Of a stretch of 64,000 nt of DNA, positions 44,423-52,867 are shown one piece after another (the first letter of the stretch is position 1; each line of letters starts with the position of its first letter). Made by a program: the position numbers and the translations under genes. Below the pieces are notes generated by a model. It saw only the letters and a program-made list of their open reading frames with translations, was not told the DNA's origin and made no database searches. The stretch covers positions 124,001 to 188,000 of the forward strand of contig CAJUDM010000004.1 in the NCBI GenBank assembly GCA_910584915.1, given 5' to 3'. The stretch is from an uncultured Lachnospiraceae bacterium (lineage in GTDB: Bacteria > Bacillota > Clostridia > Lachnospirales > Lachnospiraceae).

Positions 44423-45283
44423 ATGAGATTTGTGGTAGTGACAGGCATGAGCGGCGGTGGAAAAAGCACAGCGTTAAAAATGCTGGAGGATGCGGGGTTT
44501 TATTGTGTGGATAATCTGCCGGTTTCGCTGGTGGAAATGTTTGTGGAGATGGTTTCCATGCCGGGGACGGAGGCATCCAAAGTCGCGCTCGGCATGGATG
44601 TCCGCAGCGGGCAGTCCTTTCAGGAGGCGGAGGAGATACTGGACAAGCTGAAGGAGAAAGGCTTTGTCTATGAGATATTGTTTCTGGATGCCGGAGAGAG
44701 AGTGCTGCTAAAGCGTTATAAGGAGACCCGAAGGCGGCATCCGCTTTCTCTCTCGGGTGAGCGGATCGAGGTGGGGATCCACAGGGAAAAAGAGATTCTG
44801 CGCGGGATCAGGGATAAAGCAGATTATGTGATCGATACCTCCAATCTGCTGACAAGGGAGTTAAAGGAGGAGCTGGACCGCATTTTTATCCGGAATGAAG
44901 AGTATAACAGCCTGATGGTAAATGTTGTCTCCTTCGGGTTTAAGCACGGTATCCCCGCGGATGCGGACCTTGTGTTTGATGTGCGTTTCCTGCCCAATCC
45001 CTTTTATATAGAGGAACTGAAACATCATACCGGGAATGAAAAAGAGGTACAGGATTTTGTGATGAGTTATCCCGAGAGTCATGAATTTTTGGATAAGCTG
45101 ACGGATATGCTCATATTTCTGATCCCAAACTATATTAAAGAGGGAAAATATCAGCTGGTCATCGGGATCGGGTGTACCGGCGGAAGACACAGAAGCGTAA
45201 CGCTGGCAAACATGCTCTATGAGCGGCTGAAGGATAAAGGAAATTATGGTTTGAAGCTGAGCCACAGGGATGTCGGGGTTTAG
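44423..45283 (+). CDS. rapZ: RNase adapter protein RapZ (YvcJ)
   Basis: A 286-residue NTP-binding protein. The P-loop GMSGGGKS is at residues 8-15, with Walker B-like FLDAGERVLLKRYKETRRRHP. The C-terminal domain (NVVSFGFKHGIPADADLVFD, then RFLPNPFYIEEL and IGIGCTGGRHRSV) is typical of the family that binds sugar phosphates and RNA. In Gram-positives yvcJ lies with whiA and crh, as here. Lies 87 bp after murB. Confidence 0.95.
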   Translation: MRFVVVTGMSGGGKSTALKMLEDAGFYCVDNLPVSLVEMFVEMVSMPGTEASKVALGMDVRSGQSFQEAEEILDKLKEKGFVYEILFLDAGERVLLKRYKETRRRHPLSLSGERIEVGIHREKEILRGIRDKADYVIDTSNLLTRELKEELDRIFIRNEEYNSLMVNVVSFGFKHGIPADADLVFDVRFLPNPFYIEELKHHTGNEKEVQDFVMSYPESHEFLDKLTDMLIFLIPNYIKEGKYQLVIGIGCTGGRHRSVTLANMLYERLKDKGNYGLKLSHRDVGV

Positions 45284-45303
45284 CCATGTGAGGAGGCACA
45301 GCC

Positions 45304-46188
45304 TTGTCTTTTTCAGGGGAAGTAAAAGAGGAATTATTAAAGCAGTATGCGTCGTCCGCCCACTGCATTTATGCGGAACTCTCAGCGATCGTCCTGTTCG
45401 GGGACAGGCGGCGGATGAAATCAGACAATTGGGGATTTTTGCCTGAAAATGGGGAAATAACGGTTCTTTTAAACAACGAGAACGATTTTATAAGACAAAA
45501 AGCCTTTACATTATGCGAAAAAAACATTAATATAAAGGTTGATGTAGAAAGAGGGCAGCTTGTTTTTCCGGTGGAATTTCTGGAGGAACAGCTGAAGCCG
45601 GACCGGGACAGTACGCTGAAACGGCAGTGTTGCAGGAGGGCTTTTTTGCGGGGGGCGTTTCTCTGCATAGGTTCCATGAGCGACCCTGAAAAGAGTTACC
45701 ATCTGGAGTTTGACTGTGTCCGAAAGGATAAGGCACGCTTTTTGCAGGAATTGATCATGGGATTTGACATACCGGCAAAGATCGCCCTGCGTAAAAAATA
45801 TTATGTGGTTTATATAAAAGAAGGTTCTGCCATATGTGATATGTTGAATATTATGGGTGCGCATATCTCTCTGATGGATTTTGAAAACCACAGGATCGTG
45901 AAGGAAGTACGGAATTCGGTAAACAGGAAAGTAAACTGTGAGACGGCAAATATTACAAAAACCGTGAATGCGGCAGCGGGACAGGTACGGGATATCATGC
46001 TGATTCAGGAGACATACGGGCTTGATGAACTGCCGGAGAATCTGAGGGAGATAGCGGAACTCCGTCTGGAGTATCAGGAGGCGACACTGCAGGAACTGGG
46101 AGAATTGTTGACACCTCCGGTGGGAAAATCCGGGGTAAATCATAGATTGCGGAAGCTTAATGAGATTGCGGATAGCATAAGAAAGTAG
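45304..46188 (+). CDS. whiA: WhiA-like DNA-binding regulator
   Basis: A 294-residue protein with a degenerate LAGLIDADG homing-endonuclease-like N-terminal domain (FSGEVKEELLKQY; CCRRAFLRGAFLCIGSMSDP) and a C-terminal helix-turn-helix (LGELLTPPVGKSGVNHRLRK). WhiA homologues influence division and chromosome segregation in Firmicutes and sporulation in actinomycetes. The start is TTG at 45304, preceded by GAGGAGG at normal distance. Lies 20 bases after rapZ and 16 before the crh-type gene, clearly one operon. Confidence 0.93.
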   Translation: MSFSGEVKEELLKQYASSAHCIYAELSAIVLFGDRRRMKSDNWGFLPENGEITVLLNNENDFIRQKAFTLCEKNINIKVDVERGQLVFPVEFLEEQLKPDRDSTLKRQCCRRAFLRGAFLCIGSMSDPEKSYHLEFDCVRKDKARFLQELIMGFDIPAKIALRKKYYVVYIKEGSAICDMLNIMGAHISLMDFENHRIVKEVRNSVNRKVNCETANITKTVNAAAGQVRDIMLIQETYGLDELPENLREIAELRLEYQEATLQELGELLTPPVGKSGVNHRLRKLNEIADSIRK

Positions 46189-46204
46189 TGAGAGGAGAAA
46201 AATT

Positions 46205-46462
46205 ATGTTGGAAAAATCTATGAAGATTCAGTTGAAGAATGGGCTTGAGGCGAGGCCCGTCGCTGTATTGGTACAGGTGGCGAGCCAGCACGAGAGTACG
46301 GTCTACATTGAATCAGCGAAAAAGAAAGTTAATGCAAAGAGCATTATGGGCATGATGAGCCTGGGACTTGACAGCGGAGCGGAAATAAATGTGATCGCGG
46401 ACGGAAAGGATGAGGAAGAGGCGATCGCAAGCATCGAGAAGTTTCTGAGCGGAGAGGACTGA
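46205..46462 (+). CDS. crh: Crh-type HPr homologue (Glu at position 15, Ser46 kept)
   Basis: An 85-residue HPr-fold protein. The loop that normally carries the phospho-accepting His reads NGLEARPVAVLVQ, with Glu at position 15, so it cannot pass phosphate in the PTS. The regulatory site KKVNAKSIMGMMSLGL is intact with Ser46, the target of HprK. In Bacillus subtilis Crh has Gln at position 15 and works as a co-repressor with CcpA; the operon order rapZ-whiA-crh is also shared, apart from yvcK. Glu could mimic phosphorylated His. I saw no regular His15 HPr in this window. Confidence 0.88.
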   Translation: MLEKSMKIQLKNGLEARPVAVLVQVASQHESTVYIESAKKKVNAKSIMGMMSLGLDSGAEINVIADGKDEEEAIASIEKFLSGED

Positions 46463-46549
46463 AACGGAAAAATAGCCGGGGCAGCCATGGCTCTTTAAGG
46501 CGGTTTCCGGTTATCATAATAAAAAAATATGATATGGAGGTACAAAGAT

Positions 46550-47488
46550 ATGCCATTAGTAACAACAAAGGAAATGTTTGAGAAAGCATATAAGGGCGGC
46601 TATGCTATCGGTGCTTTCAACGTAAACAACATGGAGATCGTTCAGGGTATCACAGAGGCTTGTGCAGAGGAGAAGGCTCCTGTTATTCTGCAGGTTTCCA
46701 AGGGCGCCCGCGCTTATGCAAATCACAATTACCTGGTAAAGCTGGTTGAGGCTGCTATTGCCTGCAATCCGGATCTGCCCATCGCTCTGCATCTGGACCA
46801 TGGCCCGGATTTTGAGACATGTAAGTCCTGTATCGACGGCGGTTTTACGTCTGTCATGATCGATGCTTCCTCCAAGCCTTTTGAGGAGAATATCGAGATC
46901 ACAAAGAAAGTAGTAGAATATGCACACGCTCATGGCGTGGTGGTGGAGGCTGAGCTCGGCACACTGGCAGGCGTGGAGGACGAGGTAAAGGTATCTGCGG
47001 AAGATTCTTCCTATACCCGCCCTGAGGAAGTGGCAGAGTTTGTTGAAAAGACAGGCTGTGACTCCCTGGCTATCGCGATCGGCACAAGCCACGGTGCTTA
47101 CAAGTTCAAACCCGGCACAAAACCCCAGCTTCGTTTCGACGTTCTGCATGAGTGTGAAAAGATGATCCCGGGATTCCCGATCGTACTGCACGGTTCTTCC
47201 TCCGTTCCGCAGGAATATGTTGAGATGATCAACAAGTTCGGCGGCGCAATGCCCGGCGCTATCGGTGTTCCCGAAGAGCAGCTCCGCGAGGCGGCACGCT
47301 CCGCAGTATGTAAGATCAACATTGACTCCGATCTGCGCCTTGCCATGACAGGTACGATCCGTCAGTTCTTCGCAGAGCATCCGGACAAGTTTGATCCCCG
47401 TGAATATCTGAAACCGGCTCGTGCCAACATCAAGGAGATGGTTCGCCATAAACTGGTTGACGTTCTTGGATGTAACGGAAAAGCGTAA
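46550..47488 (+). CDS. fba: class II fructose-1,6-bisphosphate aldolase
   Basis: A 312-residue zinc aldolase of glycolysis. Ligand segments: IALHLDHGPDFETC (Asp and His), VVEAELGTLAGVEDEV, IGTSHGAYKF, PIVLHGSSSVPQEYV and the phosphate loop CKINIDSDLRLAMTG. Codon use is biased as in highly expressed genes (AAC, TTC, GGT). ATG 46550 follows TGGAGG. It lies 87 bases after crh and ends before a strong bidirectional terminator. Confidence 0.95.
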   Translation: MPLVTTKEMFEKAYKGGYAIGAFNVNNMEIVQGITEACAEEKAPVILQVSKGARAYANHNYLVKLVEAAIACNPDLPIALHLDHGPDFETCKSCIDGGFTSVMIDASSKPFEENIEITKKVVEYAHAHGVVVEAELGTLAGVEDEVKVSAEDSSYTRPEEVAEFVEKTGCDSLAIAIGTSHGAYKFKPGTKPQLRFDVLHECEKMIPGFPIVLHGSSSVPQEYVEMINKFGGAMPGAIGVPEEQLREAARSAVCKINIDSDLRLAMTGTIRQFFAEHPDKFDPREYLKPARANIKEMVRHKLVDVLGCNGKA

Positions 47489-47522
47489 AGGCCGGAAATA
47501 TCTGAAACAGAATTATGAGATG

Positions 47523-47552
47523 AGAAAAAGCGGCATGGTTGCCGCTTTTTCT
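47523..47552. terminator. bidirectional terminator between fba and the alanine symporter gene
   Basis: A perfect 13-bp stem (47523-47535 with 47540-47552) with a 4-nt loop; the A-rich left arm and T-rich right arm serve both strands. Confidence 0.9.
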
Positions 47553-47666
47553 ATGCGCAGATCCGTGCAGAGGATATATGCCGCTAAGGCGGCGCACGGG
47601 TCGCACGGCGAGCAGGCGAAGACGGGCTCTTCCCTGATCGATTCTTCCCGGTATTTTATTTTTGAC

Positions 47667-49187
47667 TTATCTGTCCCGCAGCTGCTCTTTTTGAATATCC
47701 TTGAAGGCGGAATACATGGGCTCTTCTTTGGAGCCATGGAAAGTTCTGCGTATGTAGTTGCCTGTTATCTTTCCGACAGTGCCGGAGAGAGCGAGAACGC
47801 CGATCAGGTTCGGGATCATCATCAGGCCGTTGAAGGTATCAGACAGATCCCATGCCAGCCCCAGGCTCATGGTGCAGCCGAAGTATGCCATGATAACAAA
47901 AACTGCTTTGTAGAAAACGGTCGCCTTTGTGCCGAAGAGAAACTCGAAAGCTTTTGTACCGTAGTGGCTCCAGCCGAGTACCGTGGAGTAGGCAAACAGC
48001 AGGATGGCGACAGCGATAAATTTCGGGCCGATGGAGCCGAAGACGCCCGCAAAAGCCTGCCCGACCAGACCGGATCCCTCTATGTCGGTCAGCATCTGGC
48101 CGGTCTCCAGGTCTACCAGGCCGGAGGAGAGGATACAGAATGCTGTCAATGTACAGACTACGATGGTATCTGCAAATACTTCAAAGATACCCCACATACC
48201 CTGACGGACAGGTTCCTTTACATTGGAACTGGAATGCACCATAACAGAGGAACCAAGCCCGGCTTCATTGGAAAAGGCACCCCGCTTGAAGCCCCATGTG
48301 ATTGCCCTGCTGACACCATAGCCGATGATACCGCCGCCTGCCGCTTTCAGGGCAAAGGCGCCCTTGAAGATAGCGCTGAAAACAGCACCGAACTGATCGA
48401 TATTTGCGATACAGATGATGAGTGCGCCAATGATATAGAGGATAGCCATGACAGGAACCAGTTTTTCGGTGACAGCGGCAACCCTCTTTAAACCGCCCAG
48501 AATAACGAAGGCGGAGAGGATAACGATGCAGACACCGGTGATCCATGTGGGAATGTCGAAGGCGGACTTCATGTTGCCGGCAATAGAGTTCACCTGGCTC
48601 ATGTTGCCGATGCCGAAACTTGCCAGCAGACAAAAACAGCTGAACAGCACGGCGAGGATCATACCGATCTGTTTACATCCTTTTTTGGAGCCGAGGCCGT
48701 CCCTCAGGTAGTACATCGCTCCACCGGACCATTCTCCGTTTGTGTTCTTGCGGCGGTAGTAGATACCGAGGACATTTTCGGAATAGTTCGTCATCATGCC
48801 GAAGATTGCCATAACCCACATCCAGAAGATTGCGCCGGGGCCGCCGGAGATGATGGCGGTGGCGATACCTACGATGTTGCCGGTGCCGATCGTGGCTGCC
48901 AGGGCTGTACAGAGACTCTGAAACTGGGAAATGGACCGGTCTTCCTTCTCTGTGTGCTTTGTGACATGTTTGTCAGAAAAGATGGCGCCGATCGTATTTT
49001 TGAACCAATGTCCGAAGTGAGTGAACTGAAAGCCCCTGTTGACCAGTGTCATCAGAACACCTGCTGCGAGCAGAAGTCCGATGCCAAAAGTACCCCAGAC
49101 AAAACCGTTGACGATGCCGTTGACACTGGTGATCGCCTCGACCGCGGGGGCAAGAGCATTGTTTAAATTGGTAAGTGCTTTTAACAT
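47667..49187 (-). CDS. alanine or glycine:cation symporter (AGCS family)
   Basis: A 506-residue sodium/amino-acid symporter with about eleven hydrophobic segments. Family markers: GTGNIVGIATAIISGGPGAI early on, WMWVMAIFGMMTNYSENVLG, and GAFSNEAGLGSSVMVHSSSN in the second half. It imports alanine or glycine with Na+ or H+. The start codon at 49187 is preceded by GGAGG. The long upstream gap holds one copy of the 210-bp duplicated element but no recognisable glycine riboswitch. Confidence 0.92.
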   Translation of the reverse strand: MLKALTNLNNALAPAVEAITSVNGIVNGFVWGTFGIGLLLAAGVLMTLVNRGFQFTHFGHWFKNTIGAIFSDKHVTKHTEKEDRSISQFQSLCTALAATIGTGNIVGIATAIISGGPGAIFWMWVMAIFGMMTNYSENVLGIYYRRKNTNGEWSGGAMYYLRDGLGSKKGCKQIGMILAVLFSCFCLLASFGIGNMSQVNSIAGNMKSAFDIPTWITGVCIVILSAFVILGGLKRVAAVTEKLVPVMAILYIIGALIICIANIDQFGAVFSAIFKGAFALKAAGGGIIGYGVSRAITWGFKRGAFSNEAGLGSSVMVHSSSNVKEPVRQGMWGIFEVFADTIVVCTLTAFCILSSGLVDLETGQMLTDIEGSGLVGQAFAGVFGSIGPKFIAVAILLFAYSTVLGWSHYGTKAFEFLFGTKATVFYKAVFVIMAYFGCTMSLGLAWDLSDTFNGLMMIPNLIGVLALSGTVGKITGNYIRRTFHGSKEEPMYSAFKDIQKEQLRDR

Positions 49188-49481
49188 AGATAAATCCCTC
49201 CGTATACAATGGAAAAGTGTACACCGTAAATTATGAGTTTTCCATTGCCATAAAATAAAAACAGATAATCCGAAGATTATCTTACTGTAGAAATGTATAA
49301 AAAACAGATGTCATTTCTTCGGGTTCACGCCTTTGTGAACGGATGACAAATATGAGTTTAGCAAGTAAATGGAGAAAATGCAAGCTTTTTGCATAAAAAT
49401 GAAAAAACTGTTACAAATTGGGCAGGATGATCCATAATTAATACATATATATGAAAAATAAAAGAAAACATGCCTGAAAAG

Positions 49482-49691
49482 GGAGGATGCCAAGTAAGGT
49501 TTCCCTTACTTGGCACTTATTATGAAAAAGTTATTTAAATTATTACGATAATGTCTTTGTCGGGAAGATCGCTTCAGGACTTCTGTTAAGTTCCTGTTGT
49601 TATCTTATGTATTTAGTATAGACGTCAGATTTGTCTAAAAAATGATTATCAAATTAAGTTTCTTTGAATTAAATATGAACAATCTGTGAAC
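49482..49691. repeat. duplicated 210-bp intergenic element, copy A
   Basis: This segment recurs at 51093-51302. It opens with a hairpin (49488-49499 with 49504-49515, 12 bp, loop TTTC), followed by the shared stretch CTTATTATGAAAAAGTTATT and conserved blocks to about 49691. A-U at one stem position here is G-C in copy B, so the stem is kept while its sequence changed. No open frame is shared by the two copies. The rest of 49188-49759 shows nothing else clear. Confidence 0.75.
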
Positions 49692-49759
49692 GCAGAACGA
49701 GGCTTTTTTATGCTTTAAATGTGCTTTTTTTGATAAAAAACGGTACCTGGACGGCATCC

Positions 49760-49788
49760 TTGACAAGGATTATGGTAAAATATATAAT
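49760..49788 (+). promoter_or_regulatory. consensus promoter of the 328-residue membrane protein gene
   Basis: TTGACA (49760-49765), exactly 17 bp, TATAAT (49783-49788): a perfect match to the vegetative consensus. Transcription starting near 49795 leaves a leader of about 190 nt before the gene at 49989. A reading frame runs through this leader (to 50017) but lacks an ATG with a ribosome binding site. Confidence 0.8.
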
Positions 49789-49988
49789 TTTTTTAATTGA
49801 TACAGGAGAAGATGGGCTGAAAAATGAAAAAATTACATTATATGGACAGGGTGGAGGCAGAGCGGTCCGCCGTGCGGAGTTTAAAGAAGATACAGTTTCT
49901 TTTTTCGGCTTATCGGGAGACGGAAGGGGAGATATGCTGTCCCCGCGGATACATATGACAATACTGGAGAAGGGAGAGGGATGTTTAT

Positions 49989-50975
49989 ATGGGATTGAAA
50001 ACATTGCGAAACAATAAGATCTGGGTCCTCAATACAGCCTTTCCGACGGCGGTTATCGGCATCGTGTTTTTTTATATAGGGTATTTCTACCTGTGCGCCG
50101 ATATGCTGGAAGAGGTGAAGGGAATACTGTTCAGCCTGATCCTTATGGACGTCACGCTTGTTTTGGCGGCGAATCTGATGAGCATCGGATCATACCGCCG
50201 ACAGTGGATCCAGTACGGGAACGGAAAAGTCACAGTGCGGCGCGTCAGCAGGCTGTGTCTTAGCGGCGGTATGCCGCTTGGGAATGAGGAGGACAGGGAG
50301 GATACATTCCGGCTGGAGGAACTGGAGGCGTATGGGCTGTCGGGACAGTGTCTGGACCACCAGGTGGAAAAATCCGCTCACAGGGCGAGGAGCGGGGATC
50401 TGGAACTGTTCTTTCAGCTGAAGAGCGGAAAGAAGATAGGATATGACATGCGCTACTGTATGAGGAAGGATCTGGATGAGCTCTTTGAATACATATACAG
50501 GGGGACGGGGATCAAAGTTGCCTGGAGCCCGGATCCGAGAAAGGAAGCCGACAAAAAGGTTATAAAATATCTATTGTGGGTAATGGCTGCCGGGATAGCA
50601 TTTATGTTGATAAGTCTGGTCATTGAGAGGACCAGGGACGTGGTCATTGAGGTGGACGGCTTTGAGGTGAGGTATAAGCTGGCGGACAGAAGGTTAACGT
50701 ATGAGGATCTGAAGGAGATCGAGACGGGAAGTTCGATGGCCGAGATCAGCGATAAGCTGGGGGAACCGGATACATGGATCGGGAGCGGGATACTGCGGCC
50801 GGTTTACTTTGTGGATGAAAGAAGGGTGGCGGTGATCTACTTCAGATATCCGAATGCCTTGGATGATTTAATGCAGATCGTGCTGGTCGATGAGAGCGGA
50901 GAGAGACAGACCATGGAACTGAAGCCGGATGAGAATGAAAAAAAGAGGCATGGAGCGATGATCAGTTTTCTGTGA
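49989..50975 (+). CDS. membrane protein with BamE/SmpA-like C-terminal region
   Basis: A 328-residue protein I cannot name. Two membrane helices near the N terminus (about 12-33 and 43-65) are followed by a cytoplasmic domain (about 70-195) with charged strands. A third helix lies at about 198-217. The outer part (220-328) contains EDLKEIETGSSMAEISDKLG, then EPDTWIGSGILRPVYFV and VAVIYF, the pattern of SmpA/OmlA/BamE-like small domains (GxxxxEIxxxLGEP). Good GGGAGAGGG site. It is flanked on both sides by copies of the 210-bp element and driven by a consensus promoter. Confidence 0.65.
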   Translation: MGLKTLRNNKIWVLNTAFPTAVIGIVFFYIGYFYLCADMLEEVKGILFSLILMDVTLVLAANLMSIGSYRRQWIQYGNGKVTVRRVSRLCLSGGMPLGNEEDREDTFRLEELEAYGLSGQCLDHQVEKSAHRARSGDLELFFQLKSGKKIGYDMRYCMRKDLDELFEYIYRGTGIKVAWSPDPRKEADKKVIKYLLWVMAAGIAFMLISLVIERTRDVVIEVDGFEVRYKLADRRLTYEDLKEIETGSSMAEISDKLGEPDTWIGSGILRPVYFVDERRVAVIYFRYPNALDDLMQIVLVDESGERQTMELKPDENEKKRHGAMISFL

Positions 50976-51058
50976 GCCGGATGCTGAGAGAATCGAGTAT
51001 CCGCCGCGCGGGGCACACGCTGCACCGGCAGCATATTCCTCTGTGCGCCCTGTGCATG

Positions 51059-51087
51059 AAAAAGAGCCGGTATGATTGCCCCGGCTC
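51059..51087 (-). terminator. terminator on the minus strand
   Basis: GAGCCGG (51064-51070) and CCGGCTC (51081-51087); on the minus strand the stem is followed by TTTTT, so it fits the end of the transcript coming from the MATE gene at 51363 and reading through element copy B. Confidence 0.6.
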
Positions 51088-51092
51088 AGGAA

Positions 51093-51302
51093 GGAGGATG
51101 CCAGGTAAGCAGAAAACTTACCTGGCACTTATTATGAAAAAGTTATTAAATTATTATGATAATGTCCTTGACAGCGAGGGCATCCAGGAACTGTTTAGTG
51201 TTCCTTCTGTTACCTTATGAATTCAGTATAATACTCATAATTGTCCAAAAAATGATTTTCAGATTAAGTTTTATTGAATGAAGTATGAACAGTTTGTTAA
51301 CG
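51093..51302. repeat. duplicated 210-bp intergenic element, copy B
   Basis: Partner of 49482-49691. The hairpin is 51099-51109 with 51117-51127 (11 bp, 7-nt loop); the fifth and sixth stem positions differ from copy A in a compensated way. Conserved further blocks include AAAAAATGATT and the region around 51215-51232 that on the minus strand reads as a TATACT-like box followed by a CATAAG..TAACA block. It lies between the membrane protein gene and the end of the MATE gene. Confidence 0.75.
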
Positions 51303-51362
51303 GCTGCCGTCTGATCCTGTATTGTATACACCAGACGCCGGACCATGGAACAGCGCCCGCTG

Positions 51363-52751
51363 TCACTCCACAATATTATGCAGCCAAACCCCCTTCTTCA
51401 CCAGGATAAGCCCGATCACCGCCTTGATGCCGTCCGCAAGCTGGACAAGGAAATAGATCCATAAGATAGGGAGTGCGGTAAGCTTTGCCAGAGAAAAAGC
51501 CAGCACTACGCTGATGCACCAGATAAACACACTGTCAAAAAAGAAAGCTAGCATGGTCTTTCCGCCGGAGCGCAGCGTAAAATAGAGACTGTTTAACAGG
51601 GCGTGCTGTGGCACGAAGATTGCCGAGATCATGATCAGCTTTGCGGCGAGCTGCCTGATATCCTCTGTTGTCTTATAAAATTCCGGAAAGAGCGGCGCCG
51701 TGAAAAACATCACCACCGCCACGCAGGTACACAGAAGGACTGCGAAGACGATGATCTTCGTGTCGGTCTCCCTGGCGCGCTTCATGTCGCCTGTGCCGAG
51801 GATCTGCCCGATAATGATCGCGACGGCTTCTCCCATGGCGATAAAAGAAATGTGGAACAGGTTGCATATCGTGTTGGAGATATTGAGCGCGGCGACGACA
51901 TGAAGCCCTTTCAGAGAATAGCAGGCGGCAAGGGTAGCCATGCCGGCAGACCAGAGTGTCTCGTTCAGCAAAAGCGGGGTCCCCTTTACGGTGATCCTTT
52001 TTATGACATCGGCGGGAATCGCAAAACTGCGGTATAATCCGATGATGAATGGATTTTTTTCTGTGTTTTTATGGGTGGCGATGACAATGATACCGGTCTC
52101 GATCACACGGGAGAGAACAGTAGCGATCGCTGCGCCCTTTACGCCCAGCATCGGAAAGCCGAACTTTCCGTAGATCAGCAGATAATTGAACAGCAGGTTG
52201 ATGCAGATCGCGGCAACGCCTGCCTTCATCGGCAGGAGCGTCTGGCCGCACTCTTTCAGGGTGCTGCCGTATACCTGTGTGATCATGAAAAAGGGAAGTC
52301 CGATCAGCATCAAAAGCATATATTCCCTGCCGCTTGCCAGGGAGGCACTTATGCTCTCCGCACTGCCTTCGCCCGTCAGATAAAAACTGATCAGCTGCTG
52401 TCCGAAAAGGACACACAGAAGGACAGTCAGCACGGTGATGACTGTGACAGTCAACAGTTTAAAACGGACAGTGTGCCGTATGCCGTCCGTATTATTCTGC
52501 CCGTAGTATTGCGCGGTGAAGATCCCTGCGCCGGAGACTGCCCCGAAAACACAGAGATTGTAGACAAACAATACCTGATTGACAATGGAGACGCCGGTCA
52601 TGGATTCGGTTCCGATCTGGCCGATCATAATATTGTCAAGCATATTCACAAAGTTTGTGATACCGTTCTGGATCATGATCGGTATGGCAACGGCGAATAC
52701 CATCCTGTAAAATCCGGCGTCTCCGAAGTATTTTTCCCTGAATTTTCTCAT
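51363..52751 (-). CDS. MATE family efflux transporter
   Basis: A 462-residue protein with twelve hydrophobic helices in two bundles. Typical segments: VFAVAIPIMIQNGITNFVNM, LDNIMIGQIGTESMTGVSIV near the N terminus, and the mirrored NETLWSAGMATLAACYSLKG at the start of the second half. It exports drugs or metabolites in exchange for Na+ or H+. It is complete, unlike the MATE remnant at 24448. Transcribed leftwards; its transcript probably ends at the hairpin at 51059-51087. Confidence 0.9.
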   Translation of the reverse strand: MRKFREKYFGDAGFYRMVFAVAIPIMIQNGITNFVNMLDNIMIGQIGTESMTGVSIVNQVLFVYNLCVFGAVSGAGIFTAQYYGQNNTDGIRHTVRFKLLTVTVITVLTVLLCVLFGQQLISFYLTGEGSAESISASLASGREYMLLMLIGLPFFMITQVYGSTLKECGQTLLPMKAGVAAICINLLFNYLLIYGKFGFPMLGVKGAAIATVLSRVIETGIIVIATHKNTEKNPFIIGLYRSFAIPADVIKRITVKGTPLLLNETLWSAGMATLAACYSLKGLHVVAALNISNTICNLFHISFIAMGEAVAIIIGQILGTGDMKRARETDTKIIVFAVLLCTCVAVVMFFTAPLFPEFYKTTEDIRQLAAKLIMISAIFVPQHALLNSLYFTLRSGGKTMLAFFFDSVFIWCISVVLAFSLAKLTALPILWIYFLVQLADGIKAVIGLILVKKGVWLHNIVE

Positions 52752-52784
52752 AAATGTCCCTCTCCTGTATTATGTAAACTGCGA

Positions 52785-52810
52785 AAAAATCCCCCGTCGT
52801 GAAGACGGGG
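52785..52810 (-). terminator. terminator of the LacI-ribokinase fusion gene
   Basis: CCCCGTC (52792-52798) and GACGGGG (52804-52810) form a stem; on the minus strand it is followed by GATTTTTT. It separates the fusion gene from the MATE gene. Confidence 0.8.
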
Positions 52811-52867
52811 AATTCAGACTTTCAGAACAGTATATTCAGTTTACGAAAGAAAGTCAAGTGATTATGC

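Noticed and set aside
47421..48491. 356-residue open frame on the plus strand
   Set aside because: Antisense to the AGCS symporter, whose membrane segments and motifs are clear; composition of the plus frame is not protein-like.
49188..49480. Glycine riboswitch upstream of the alanine/glycine symporter gene
   Set aside because: The conserved glycine aptamer core was not found in the leader on the minus strand; only AT-rich DNA and a short inverted pair are seen.
49721..50017. 98-residue plus-strand open frame before the membrane protein gene
   Set aside because: Its ATG lies upstream of or within the consensus promoter, and no later in-frame ATG has a ribosome binding site; it is treated as leader sequence, though a small peptide is not excluded.
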